From Rhodeus uyekii (lineage: Eukaryota > Chordata > Actinopteri > Cypriniformes > Acheilognathidae), in NCBI GenBank assembly GCA_037043235.1, contig JAWRVZ010000179.1, forward strand, positions 785,001 to 849,000: a stretch of 64,000 nt of DNA, read 5' to 3'. The notes beneath the pieces are model-generated. The model worked only from the letters and a program-made list of their open reading frames with translations, searched no databases and was not told where the DNA came from. Position numbers and translations under genes: made by a program. Below are positions 46,601 through 56,204 of this stretch, in pieces. Within the stretch, counting starts at the first letter, position 1, and every line of letters begins with the position of its first letter.

Positions 46601-47128
46601 GGGCCGACCCCTGTGTATACTGTCAGGAGATTACTTGACTCCAGGAGGCGTGGTAGGGGATATCAGTACCTTGTGGACTGGGAAGGGTACGGCCCGGAGG
46701 AGAGATGTTGGGTACCATCCCGGGATATTCTGGACCGCTCGCTGATCGAGGACTTCCATCAACAGCAGGCTCTTCTCACCCATGGGGCATCTGGGGATGC
46801 CCCTGGAAGGGGGGGGTACTGTCAGGACGCCGGTTTGATCTGTCTTGTGTTTGTGCATTGTTCGTCGGGAGCGCATGGCGCTCCGTGTTTGTTTGTCTGT
46901 GACGTCATTTGTCCGTTCGCCATGCGCTTCGGCACGTGCACCTTGTTGTGTTGTCATGCGTTCGCCTGTCAGTTGTCACCCCGCCCCCCCCTTGTTCATC
47001 TGTTAGCTCATTATCTGTTAGTTCATTCTCTTCAGGTGTTTCACTCATTAGCTTCCCCATATATTCCCCCCGTGTTTTGTGTTCCGTGCCAGATTGTGTG
47101 TTTTTTTCTCCTGAAAAGTCACGTCTAG
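43613..47128 (+). CDS. pol: Pol polyprotein: protease, RT, RNase H, integrase, chromodomain
   Basis: Makes and integrates the cDNA. The frame is -1 relative to gag and opens in the overlap; the first listed codon (43613) is GTG, so translation probably comes from a Gag-Pol frameshift. Residues counted from there: protease DSG at 49-51; RT KLDLRNAY (D303) and YLDD at 365-368; RNase H D514, E557, D584; integrase zinc finger H696, H703, C733, C736; catalytic D766, D826, E862 (DD35E spacing); chromodomain about 1018-1050 (YLVDWEGYGPEERCW). No stop interrupts 1,171 codons. Oddities: the RNase H motif DASxxGxG reads DASEVGVE (Gly to Glu at 521), and the frame runs through the polypurine tract and about 100 codons into the 3' LTR, a tail unlikely to be functional. 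Confidence 0.92.
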   Translation: MPVKSQSSPVVGEVLVSVTPLSCFPCNRTLLPARVSWGPYSRLCSVLIDSGAEGDFIDADLVARWKIPTSPLQNPISARGLNGSVLAQITHVTVPVSLVTSGNHKEEIVFYLLKSPSTAIVLGHPWLVKHNPHVSWAENSVLAWSPFCHKLCLGAASSSGSVSSVLQEEVADLAGVPVEYLGLRRVFSKSRATSLPPHRLYDCAIDLLPGTSPPKGRLFSLSGPEREAMDKYIHESSAASLIRPSSSPAGAGFFFVEKKDGSLRPCIDYRGLNDITVKNRYPLPLMSTAHELLQGARIFTKLDLRNAYHLVRIREGDEWKTAFNTPSGHFEYRVMPFGLTNAPAVFQALVNDVLRDMINRFVFVYLDDILIFSPSLQVHVQHVRQVLQRLLENQLYVKAEKCTFHADSVPFLGQIISAEGIKVDPTKVRAVSNWPVPTSRKELQRFLGFANFYRRFIRNFSQTAAPLTALTSTCVPFRWSDQAQVAFQKLKKCFTSAPVLSVPDPDLQFIVEVDASEVGVEAVLSQRSALDGRVHPCAFFSHRLSPAEQNYDVGNRELLAVSLALGEWRHWLEGAAEPFLVWTDHKNLKYIRSAKRLNSRQARWALFFGRFRFTLSYWPGSKNIKPDALSRLFDCPRDGSSPDTILPAEVVVAAVSWGVEGRVREALRGVAVPAGCPEGLLFVPEPLRAAVLEWSHSSRLVCHPGVRRTLASARQRFWWPNMDQDARQFVAACSVCAQNKSSNKPPAGLLHSLPVPSRPWSHISLDFVTGLPPSNGNTVVLTVVDRFSKAVHFIPLSKLPTAKETALVAVNHVFRIHGLPMDVVSDRGPQFISHFWREFCRLIGATASLTSGFHPQTNGQSERANQDLECMLRCLASHNPASWSQQLTWAEYAHNTLPVASTGMSPFQCSLGYQPPLFSSQESDAAVPSAQAFVQRCRRTWKRAREALLRAGGRAKVAADRRRTPAPKYVCGQRVWLSTKDLPLKVPARKLAPRFIGPTPVYTVRRLLDSRRRGRGYQYLVDWEGYGPEERCWVPSRDILDRSLIEDFHQQQALLTHGASGDAPGRGGYCQDAGLICLVFVHCSSGAHGAPCLFVCDVICPFAMRFGTCTLLCCHAFACQLSPRPPLVHLLAHYLLVHSLQVFHSLASPYIPPVFCVPCQIVCFFLLKSHV
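43619..43625 (+). promoter_or_regulatory. candidate -1 frameshift heptamer GTTAAAA
   Basis: Read in the gag frame as G TTA AAA, directly inside the gag/pol overlap. A -1 slip gives GTT AAA and enters the open pol frame. It resembles the G UUA AAC type of slippery site. The first three bases are not identical, so it is a weaker candidate than the classical X XXY YYZ. Confidence 0.4.
46805..46819 (+). promoter_or_regulatory. polypurine tract
   Basis: GGAAGGGGGGGG followed by TAC immediately before the 3' LTR. It would prime plus-strand synthesis. Confidence 0.85.
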
Positions 47129-47619
47129 CTTCTGCCTGTTTTTCTCGGCTCGTTTCTGTTTAGTCGGCTCCTTGTTGCTTTAGTCTAGCCTAGTCTAGTT
47201 TTTCTTTCTTTTGTTTCTTTGACCAAGCTCTCCTTTCTAGCCTTTAGATTTAGTTCTTATCTAGTTTAGTGGTTTTGTTCATTTTTAGTTTTTTCCTCTC
47301 CTACCTTTTTGCCCCAGTTCAGCCTTGCTTTTGTTTTTTTTTGTTTTTTTCCCTTTTGGGTTTTCCCTGTCCCCAGCCTTCCTATTCATCCGCCTGCTGG
47401 TCCCTGTTCCCCCGCCTGCCTCACCTGCCTTCTCCGCCCAGTGTTCTCCATCATCTCTCGCCCTGGTGCCATCTCTCTCTGCTGTGGACTGTTGCTGTCC
47501 GAGGTTTACGCTCAGAGCTTGGACTCCCTGTTTCACCTGCACCTTGTGCCCATTCTACATTGATTCAATAAACAGCTTTCTGACACTGCAAATGGATCCT
47601 CTGTCTTTGAACCCTGACA
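46820..47619 (+). repeat. 3' LTR
   Basis: Same termini as the 5' LTR, about 99% identical, and 3 bp longer through one extra C near 46990 and a longer T-rich stretch near 47330-47350. Carries its own copy of the TATA-like box, predicted R start (47088) and AATAAA (47567-47572). Confidence 0.95.
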
Positions 47620-47624
47620 GATCG
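47620..47624. repeat. 5-bp target duplication GATCG (right copy)
   Basis: Identical to 41865-41869. Confidence 0.92.
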
Positions 47625-47735
47625 CTTCATCAAATAAATCGCCATATTGGCTGTTGGTTATCTCGACCATCAGTTATCTCAATGCTTTTTTGCAACCCCC
47701 GAGCAACGGCAATGGATTTCCAAATAGTCTCTATC
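47625..47735. mobile_element. right remnant of the pogo-like host element
   Basis: 'ggttatctcgaccatcagtt', 'atctcaatgcttttttgcaa' and 'ggcaatggatttcc' look like the eroded opposite end of the element that starts at 41160. Confidence 0.35.
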
Positions 47736-49872
47736 ATTAGTTTGTACCTAAAACACTAAGGACTATAAATATACAAAATGAGATCTGAGCTCAAATTAAT
47801 TTTAGGATCACAAAACATAGTGTTCGGTCACAGTGCAAATAATGGAGACTGACAGCTGTGGTAGAGAACACATAGCTAAGAGTTTTGATACTGTACACAG
47901 AGAAGATCGACAGAAATACATAATCCCTCATAACAGCAGACACATTATATGATACATTTCCCTTAGTATTAGCAAGATAATTGTCAATAAAATCTTATGA
48001 ATCTTAATATTTTATAAATAATAAAACTATAATGTCCCGTTTATTCTAAGTGTACACTGCGGTTATGTCGTTGTAATGTTCTAGGTCTGACTAAAATCAT
48101 GAAGATATAATAAGATTAAAAACTTTAAAAAAAATTTTTAAATAATCCTCAGGAAAGTAGGTAATGTAACAGTATTTAGATAACAATACCGATTCTCAAC
48201 GGTAAACAGGTATGATGATTAAATTAATGTCTATGAAAACTAATGACTGGCAGGAAACTAGAACAAAGGAAACAGGTGACCAAAGAGAAAAAGTACATAC
48301 AAATGAAATTAACGCAAACAGAACACAACAGGTGTGACAGTGCGCGTGTTAATGTCTGTCCAAGGGGGGCTCAGGAGGAGGACGAGGGGGCAGCAAAGGA
48401 CTGGAGACTATGGAGATGGTGGCAGAAGAAACCAAGGCAGCAATAATAGTGAAAAGACCAAGGAGCTAACAGTGGAAGAACCCCCCAAGAAGTGGATGGT
48501 GGAAGCTTACATGGAGGAATCAGAAATTGCAGTTGTTTATCAAACAGTCAATGCCAAATTTATTGATTGTCTCTGCTTACATATTTTAGTGCTTGACTCT
48601 CAGCTGGATCATTTCAAAATGCTTTGAGGCAAACACAAATATCAGCTTTCTTAAAAACATCCAAAAGGTCAATGAGTAAATTTCTAAAGATACAGTACTA
48701 CAAGAGTTTGCAGTAGTCAAACTGTATATATGTATTTGTAAATACAAGAGGCATAATGAATGTACTTTGAGCCCCCCATGGAGAGATTGGGGCTTTTAGA
48801 ATCTGAAGTGCTGCGGATCTGAAGTGCCTCATCCATGCTATTGAATCAACTTCTATTTAATTGCTTTTGTTCAGCCTAAAAAGAGCTTTTAATTAATGCC
48901 ATAGCAGATACATGAAACATCTAGTATGCAATCAAGTTTCTCAAGGTTAGAGTAAATAACCAGTAATTTGGGTCAGACTAGATATATAAACTCCTAAAAT
49001 GTTAAGAAACAGAGGTAGTAGCCTCAAAAAGATCAATAAAAACAGTGCAATATTAAATCAACTGGAACATATTTGTCTTAAACCTCCTTTATCCAGAATC
49101 AGTGGTTGCTGTGAAGTCAGGGCATTTCTTTCAAACGCAGTGGAGCACTAGGTTGTGAACCTCTGATGCCCATACTGATGCCTGACACTGGCTCCAGTAA
49201 TGCCTGCTAAACAGCAGAGTGGAATGAACCCTTTCAAGGTATCGACGCTAGCTTTTCTTATTATGATTCTAGAGATTTTGAGTGGCTTTCCACCAGCGAG
49301 AGAGAAGAATATACTCCGACTGAAATCGACTTTATTTCGCAGCTCATTAAAAGTCCATAATCCATGCAGAGGTGTAAACACATTCTCACATGTCTTCAGA
49401 ATAGATATTTCCAGGGAAACTCTTAACCCCACTGGAAAAGGTTTGATTTTATCTTTGATAGGAGAAATTTAAAATCAATCACACTATATAAACGCAAATC
49501 ACAAACAAACAGTGTTTATTACAACTTATTATTACCAGATTAAACCTATACATTTTTTTTCTGAAATAAATGTATTTAGATTGATATTAATTTAGATTTT
49601 GGACTTGAATAAAAAATTTTACCATTTCGGTTACCTTTTTCCCCCGATTTTTCAGTGCAGTGTGAACAATGCCATGTCAGGTAACATTTACTATACAGAG
49701 CAAAATGCAGTGTTTCAGAACAGTTTATATTGCAGTCAATATTTTGTGTCACTACTAAGATTTCTAGAAATACTGGCAGGGATTGTTCAATCTTAACTTA
49801 GTTAGGGACAAGTTCCTCAGTTCTCAGTAAGATAAATAATCTATAAATGAAATGAGAGAACACCAAATTTGG
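47736..49872. other. no gene seen; 49080-49440 is a non-repetitive block
   Basis: Frames at 48243-48627 and, on opposite strands, 49148-49432 and 49200-49472 have no recognised motif. The sequence near 48340-48480 ('gaggaggacgagggggcagc' type) is purine-rich. Confidence 0.35.
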
Positions 49873-50187
49873 TGTCATGGTGTTACCGGTTGAGGATGAC
49901 GCACACAACAAAGGAGAAATCCAGGAAATAGCCTTTCAATCAAAAGTCAACCACAGGCAAGGGACTCACAAACCAATCACTATACATTCACATAGACACA
50001 AATCAATACTAGACCAAGACTGGACAGAAACTGAGGGCTTATATACAGAGGAAAACAAGGAGCTAACGATTAAATGAATGATGTGATTAGCAAGACACAG
50101 GTGAAGAGGATGAAAGAATGAAACACATGGGAAAACCGGATCCAACAGAAACACAATCATGAATCAAAACAAATTAAAATAATGACA
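49873..50187 (-). mobile_element. solo LTR, minus strand
   Basis: Plus-strand ends TGTCATGG and AATGACA. The inverted TATA region is 'gggcttatatacagaggaaa'. Flanks TTTGG and GTTGG are a 5-bp duplication with one change. Confidence 0.7.
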
Positions 50188-50809
50188 GTTGGGCTGTTTG
50201 TAAAAATAAATAAACAATATTGCAAATATTCTGTGAATAGATGAAACCAAAGATGAGCTGATAGGAATAAACAACAATTACAAAATATTCAAAATATTCT
50301 GCACAAATGCACAGTCAAAGAGAATTTGTTTTGACAAAAACAGTTCTAATGCATGGCTGATTGGGGAAGAAAAAACCCAACTGAAAATATTGCAAATATA
50401 CTGCGGAAAGATCAAACAGAAGACGAGTTGTTTGGAGAAGAGCAACAAAGGCAACTCAAAATATGGCTAAATAGTCTGGAAAATTGCAAGGACTTGCAAT
50501 TACATTAAAACCTCATTCCAACAATACATTACAAATGGTAAAAAGCTGTCACTGAGACGATTTAAAAAGGTTCTAATATGTACAATTTAGTTACCAAAAT
50601 GTACATTTTAAATGTCAATATGCAGGTACAAAGTTAGTTTTTAAGTTGAAGCTAGTTTTCAATTACGGTAACTAAATGCATATTAAATGTAATTGATTGA
50701 ACTGTATCACAGATTAAATTAAATTTAATTGAACTTTTAAATGCACTACTCAATGTACTGACAAAAAATTAACGTGAACTTAATACACTTTAATGTCTGA
50801 TGACAACAC
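50188..50809. other. no gene seen
   Basis: AT-rich with words such as 'tattctg', 'aaatattc' and 'gcaaata' repeated loosely. Confidence 0.45.
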
Positions 50810-51090
50810 TGTCATGGTGTACCTGTAGTTAGCAAGCGCACAATGAGGGAGAATTCCAGGGAACTGATTTTAATCATAAACTTGGCGCAACAAACAGGAG
50901 AAATACAACCACAAATCTATAAACAAATGAGAACAGAGAGAGATTAAAGGAGAGCACGGGGTATAAACAAACTGCCAAACACAGGGAACTAATGAGCTAA
51001 TTAACAAGGTGATTGACAGAACGCAGGTGACAAGGATGAACTGAATGAAACACGTGGGAGTACTTGAATGAAAACAAACTCAATGTGACA
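50810..51090 (-). mobile_element. solo LTR-like element, minus strand
   Basis: Plus-strand ends TGTCATGGTGTACC and CAATGTGACA. Inner 'gagcacggggtataaacaaa' is the inverted TATA region. It is close to the copy at 49873. Flanks AACAC and AGTTA do not match. Confidence 0.6.
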
Positions 51091-51460
51091 AGTTAAATTA
51101 TTTTACATGTGCTTTACTATAGTAGTCAATACATAAAAATAAGTGTACTTATGTAAAACATTACACAATCACAAATATTAAAATTGTGTTTACGTAAAAC
51201 AATCAAACATGATCACAAATGCATTTTTAAAACATTAATTTAAGTATGTTAAGAAATATTAGCACTTTAAAGTGTACTGTCTGAAGTATTAGATTATCTG
51301 CAAGAGCACTTTTTAAAAAGTATACTTTTAAGATTTGAACAATACAGTTTTTTTCAATACACTTTCAATAGACTTTCAATGCAGTTAAGCACACTTCTTT
51401 TGCACAAGGGTTTTGAAAGTGTACTGCCACAGTGAGCTTTTGTGCCTTTTTTTTACTGAG
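51091..51460. other. no gene seen; repeat-like 'aagtgtact' words
   Basis: Words such as 'aagtgtactt', 'aaagtgtactgt' and 'aaagtatactttt' recur, suggesting a decayed non-autonomous DNA repeat without visible ends. Confidence 0.35.
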
Positions 51461-51850
51461 AGTGTATGTTGGATGGTTTGTGGTTTTGCTGCCTCTGGGC
51501 CTAAACTGCTTGCTATCATAGACAGAAAAGTGAATCTCCAGGTTTTCCAGGACATGTTTCTGGAGAATAAGGCCAGCTCAACAGAAGTTGAATGGTACAA
51601 CAGGACAAAAACCCAAAGCACAAGAGTAAATGAACAAAATAATGGCTTCAATGGAAGTAAATATGATTTTCTGGCAGAGGCTTGACCTCAACACTATTGA
51701 GATGACACTAGAGATCCAAACTGCTGCTGAACAGAATTTTTTTTTTTTTAAAGCTGAATGGTGCAAAATTCCTCTTAATGAATGTGCAGGTCTGATCCAC
51801 AGTTATAGGAAACATCTGGTTGAATGCTGTCAAAGGAGGGTCAACAAGTT
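51461..51850 (+). pseudogene. Tc1-like transposase, middle and C-terminal remnant
   Basis: The first frame (51413-51685) contains MVCGFAASGPKLLAIIDRKV followed by NLQVFQDMFLENKA, equivalent to the VWGCFAASGPG...NSxxYQ segment between the first and second catalytic acids. The second frame (51630-51905) contains LDLNTIEMTLEIQ (third catalytic motif, with its acidic residue kept) and AEWCKIPLNECAGLIHSYRK, the typical C-terminus. The QQDNDPKH segment around the second Asp is degraded and a frameshift separates the halves. The N-terminal DNA-binding part and terminal repeats are missing. Confidence 0.8.
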
Positions 51851-52696
51851 ATTAAACTCAAGGGTTCACAATGCACATTTCCCATCATCCACTATGAATG
51901 GTTAATGCTCACTACAGTCAAAACAAATTGTTTTTGCCAATTGTTTTGTCTCAGCGGAAGAGCCACATAATTTACAGTCAATTTATGCAAGAAAACAGTG
52001 GGTTCACATATTTTTTCCTCAGCACAGTGAGACAAATGTGTTCCATCATTTTTGTTCTCCTCCCTGTTGACATCTGGAACCAGCCTCCATTACTTTCACC
52101 TGAACCACCCCAAGTATCATGCTAAGAGCTGACATAGAGCGGGCAGCCTGGTGCTCTGACTGAGGATTTCAGAGCTTCTAAGGTTCCTTTGATATCTGGC
52201 CTACATGCTACTTCCACTCCCAGCTGATCCCAGCTCTCCCACAGGGAAGCTGGAGAGTTTGATGGGAGTTGGGGTCCTGATGAAAGCTCCAATGCAAATA
52301 AGTGTGGGTGATCTTCTCATTTATGACAACTAATTGATCCCTCAGCGTATTCTTGTATGGTTCTGGGAGAGACTGAGAGCATTACACATTCAAAACCCCT
52401 GAATGCTCACAACATACCAACTCAGACAACTCATCAAATTGGCTTAGAATCAAGCAAGCATGTCCACACGACTAAAACAGTACCAGGAAGTATCATCTTT
52501 TTTGTCTGGTTTTTTTCATGTACTATGGCAATACCATGCTTTTTTTGAATACTTACAATGGTATTATTTTTTAAGCTTTTAACTTTTCAGTTTAAACTTT
52601 AATTGTATATTTAAGCAATGCATGTTAACTGCTATATATTCATTTATTAAATGCTAAATATACTACCAATACATTTATATATTTATGTACTCAATA
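51851..52696. other. no gene seen
   Basis: Frames at 51898-52125 and 52357-52548 have no family motif. Confidence 0.45.
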
Positions 52697-53300
52697 CAGT
52701 AATACCTCGGTTTACGAGTTGAATTCGTTCCAAGAGCTTGTAACTCAAAATTCTCGTACACCAAAACAAATTTCCCCATTAGAATGCAATTAAAATCACT
52801 CAATTCATTTCACATGACCATAAATGCCCATTTTAAAAAAATATTGGTTTTACGCTATTAATTACAGGTAAAATTATAACCATTAAGATCTCATATAAAT
52901 ACTAATTAATAATTGACTATTAAACTTTAAAAATACTTGACAATTTACTGTAACGCGCACTTTAGCTTTGAGTAGCGTCGCTGCTGGCGTGAAGGAGACG
53001 AGAGGAGGGTTTTACTGCTTAGAGGGAAGATTTCGTACCTTCTTTCTTACTCATCTTGGGGTCCATTGTCTATATGCTGTACTGTACGTATATATTTCAC
53101 TACGTGAACAATAGCGATCTCAATTAATGTTAACAACACGAGGTAAAACCGCTGTAAATCACTTATAAAAGTATGCACTGTGGTAAATGATGCAACCAAA
53201 CCGAGCGACGCTGAGAGAATGAATGAGTTAAGGGGTGATAGGCTTTGTGAGAGGCTATCGTTAGGATATTTCCAGTAAAAATGCAAGCGAAGATGCTAAG
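52697..53300. mobile_element. pogo/Tigger-like element, left end clear, right end not found
   Basis: After TA (52695-52696), CAGTAATACCTCGGTTTACG begins a stretch with 'gaattcgttccaagagcttg' and 'ttctcgtacaccaa', like the terminal regions at 16301 and 1-1275. The right limit is a guess. Confidence 0.5.
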
Positions 53301-53397
53301 CGTATATTTAATTTTTAGGGGTATACTTTAAATATCTTTCATTTAAATACTGATATTATATGGTGATCATATCATCCTTATTAATAGTGTACTATTA

Positions 53398-53399
53398 AA

Positions 53400-53434
<35 letters not shown>
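53398..53434. repeat. (CA)n(TA)n microsatellite
   Basis: About ten CA units followed by about eight TA units. Confidence 0.95.
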
Positions 53435-53522
53435 AAACACATTTTAGGCTTAATATTAAGTAACGTGCATTGTGCAAAGGAGTACTCAAATAAAATTTAC
53501 TTATTATATTTATATTAGGAAG

Positions 53523-53855
53523 TGTGTTAGTGTGGTGAGGGAGCATGAGGACAAAGGAGGATAATGTAAACAGTATTTCAATGAAGAAACTCAGAATATA
53601 CATTCAATAAATGGGTAGTTAACAGAAAAAGAAGATCACGCAACAATAACATCCACATGGACCTTACAGAGACAACACAAACGGTACTGACAGAGGGAGA
53701 ACAGAGGGAATATATACACAAGGGAATCGGCAGAGATGAGATACAGCTGACAATACTAACAAGGTGATGAATGACTCAACAGGTGACTTCAATGACAACA
53801 GGGGAGGAAATGGGGAACCAGGAAGAATGTAAACAAACTTGACAGTTCTGTAACA
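53523..53855 (-). repeat. 3' LTR of the deleted element
   Basis: On the minus strand it starts TGTTACAGAACTGTC; the far end has lost about six bases relative to its partner. Inverted AATAAA ('tttatt'-type) and TATA regions occur as in the solo LTRs. Confidence 0.7.
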
Positions 53856-54556
53856 GTACTACCCCGTCCTGAAAATTGTGAAAGGGCAGGCAGGCATCTT
53901 AGAGTCCTCTAGGGTGGTCCTGATAGTACAAGGAGCCAGGGCAACACCAGGAGTTCAGGGAGCCAGGAAGTCACTGGCAGCTCAGAGGATGGCCTCCTTG
54001 GCTGTGATGAAGGAAATAGAGAACAGGTCAGCCTCCCTGGCCATAATGAGGGAACCGGATGGCCTCCTTAGCCATCACAATGTATCCGGATGGTCTCTTT
54101 GACCGTGATGATTGTATAGCCCCTACAAAAATGTCCTGGTTACAGGTATGTGTGCTGCCCAGACACACACAATGACTACTACTGTCACAGTTAGGCCTGC
54201 TTTAATCCTCGCCTCAGCCTCTGCAGACTCCTCTGGGACAAGAGCGGCTGCTGGGCTAAGCTCTGAAATGCGAGACTCTGTAGCTTACACACATAAAAGT
54301 ACCATGGTCATCACAGTCAACGCCACCTCTTCTGGAGAGCATTCGGGGAAGTGTCTGGGGAGCTTGTTTTGCTGGAACTGACTGAGTGGAAACTTTGGGG
54401 TAAGCTAGAGCACTCAACTGCTTTCCAGATGGGATGGGATGGGATGATGGCTGGGAATGTCCTCTACTTTCTTAACAATGAAATCAGAAACGTTAAGCCA
54501 AAGGACATGATTAAGGAAGTCCATTAAAGGCACGTAACAATCACCAGGAGAGGGAA

Positions 54557-54745
54557 TCAACAAAGTTTGTCATTCAGTCCCACCCAGAAGCATGAATTGA
54601 GCATGGTGTCATTCCAGCTCACCAGCTGTGTCAGCTCCAGGAATTCCTCAACGTAATCCTCCAGCAGCCGTCCATTCTGGCAGAGGAAGAGAAGGAGATG
54701 ATCCTCTGCCCGCTTTATCCTCTCTGCCAGATTTATCTTTGCTTC
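54557..54745 (-). pseudogene. gag: gag fragment of the deleted LTR element
   Basis: On the minus strand the frame reads NLAERIKRAEDHLLLFLCQN followed by GRLLEDYVEEFLELTQLVSW and NDTMLNSCFWVGLNDKLC, then a stop at 54557-54559. The EDYVxEFLEL...ND...GLN pattern is typical of the capsid region in fish Ty3/gypsy gag proteins (recognised by motif, not searched). It lies just after the minus-strand 5' LTR, as gag should. Beyond the stop the frames are broken; pieces of a Pro/Glu-rich tail can be read toward 53880. The plus-strand frames 53878-54381 are shadows. Confidence 0.65.
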
Positions 54746-54770
54746 CTGCTTTTTTTTTTATCTGTTCTTC

Positions 54771-55082
54771 TGTCATGGGTTAGTGTGGCGAGAGAACACG
54801 AGGGTGAAGGAGTATAAATATAGTCTTTTAATTAATCAACTTAATAAATGGAGATTTAACACAGAAGAGGAAGAACGTGCAACACTAACATTGACATTAC
54901 TGAGACGACAATGCTGACCAGAACAGCCAAAGATGGAGGAAGAACACCAGGAATATATACACAGGGTAATCTACAGAAATGAGACACAGCTGACAATGCT
55001 AACAAGGTGATTAATAACGCGACCACAGTGGAGCACATGGAGAACCGAGAAGAATGTAAACAAACTTGACAGCTCTGTGACA
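54771..55082 (-). repeat. 5' LTR of the deleted element
   Basis: Plus-strand ends TGTCATGGGTTAG and CTCTGTGACA. Contains inverted TATA ('ggaatatatacacagggtaa') and inverted AATAAA regions. The 75-codon frame over it is a shadow. Confidence 0.75.
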
Positions 55083-55415
55083 AAAGCGATATCAGTAAAT
55101 ATGTAATAGTGTAATTAATATGAAATAAATGTATTTGTATTTCATTTTTGTCTTATTGTTTGAATCTCTCGCTTTACTTTGAGTATCTCAGAAAACGCTA
55201 TTTTGTCAAGTGGCTAACATAGAATAATCAAATAGAGCTTTATTTGTAGTATCAGCATTTTATCCACCACACAATGTTTTAAAAATGAATTGCATGACAT
55301 TTAGCAACACACTTCATTCAGTTTTTATTAATATGATAATTTAATATTGATATAGCTTACTGCAATATAACTAAACCTGCACCTGCTTAATGCAAATGTC
55401 TCAAACTAGCCACCT
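55083..55415. other. no gene seen
   Basis: AT-rich sequence without motif. Confidence 0.5.
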
Positions 55416-55502
55416 AATTACTTCTCCTATAGATCACTTTGTTTGATTAATTAAAATTGTGGGATAATTCATCAAACAAAGTGATCTATAGGAGAAGTAA
55501 TT
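55416..55502. repeat. perfect hairpin, 32-bp arms, 23-nt loop
   Basis: The arm at 55416-55447 (starts AATTACTTCTCC) is the exact inverse of 55471-55502. No mismatch seen. Confidence 0.95.
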
Positions 55503-56204
55503 CAGCACTTGCAGCTGTTTCATTGGAATGAAATAAAATACGGTAATGTGAATTTAAGTTATCAAATGTAACTGTAGAAAACTTTAAACTTAAACTATGC
55601 ATAAACAACAAAAGGAAAGGAGCGTCAGCAGCTGACTACTGTAAGCTTAATAAAAAACATTGATGTAAAATATCCCACAAGCCACAGTAACAGTATAAAA
55701 TATTATAGCACACTAATGTTAAGAAAACTTTAAAACATTAGCTCAAAATATCTGCGAAGTGAACAGCCATATTCATATGTAGGAAATGATATCTTATTAT
55801 AATTTAGTTTTTATTGTATATTTCTACACACCAACCCTTCAGAGACATGCTGAGGAGGAGAATGATGATACGATACTGTCACTGTGGGATGTTAGCCAGT
55901 GATGGAAAATCTGACAGAAATTGTACCGAGGGAACAGACTGCGGATCCACTTTTTTATTTGCAACAGTTGCAATCCACCAATCCTTTAAAATAAAACTTT
56001 TACACCTTGTTTTATACCTCCTCCCAAGCCTGCAATTGAAGTTCTGTACATTTGACAGCAGTATCTGGTCATGAAAATCATCCTGAATAAAGCAGTTTAG
56101 TTTATAGGGTGGATTTTAGGATATTTTACAACGACCAAATTTGTGTCCAATACTTAGATAGAATTTAGTTTGTGTTTTTGATAACCCTTTAATTTAAAGT
56201 GATA
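55503..56204. other. no gene seen
   Basis: The 86-codon frame at 55814-56074 has no family motif. Confidence 0.45.

Larger units (their letters stand above)
41870..47619 (+). mobile_element. intact Ty3/gypsy chromovirus, Tf1/sushi-like LTR retrotransposon
   Basis: 5.75 kb: LTR (797 bp), self-primer binding site, gag, pol, polypurine tract, LTR (800 bp), with GATCG on both sides. Termini TGTCAG and CTGACA are 6-bp inverted repeats. The domain order protease-RT-RNase H-integrase-chromodomain defines Ty3/gypsy, and the terminal chromodomain defines chromoviruses. A 10-bp match between an internal LTR site and the bases after the 5' LTR points to the Tf1/sushi self-priming group. Both long frames are free of stops. 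It copies itself through RNA in cytoplasmic particles, then integrates in the nucleus. No env-like frame is present between pol and the LTR. Confidence 0.93.
53523..55082 (-). mobile_element. internally deleted LTR retrotransposon, minus strand, both LTRs present
   Basis: Two LTRs in the same orientation (53523-53855 and 54771-55082) share 'gtaaacaaacttgacag' and the 'ttagtgtgg' end. They enclose about 915 bp holding a gag remnant and, next to the minus-strand 3' LTR, a 'gacggggtagtac' tract in the polypurine position. Pol is absent. The LTRs differ clearly, including a terminal deletion in the left one, so the insertion is older than that at 41870. No matching target duplication. Confidence 0.75.

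Noticed and set aside
54112..54381. 89-codon plus-strand frame rich in Thr/Val/Ala
   Set aside because: It lies antisense to the interior of the minus-strand LTR element and has no family features.
55814..56074. 86-codon frame with several Cys, considered as a small secreted protein
   Set aside because: No signal peptide, no splice context and no known spacing of cysteines.
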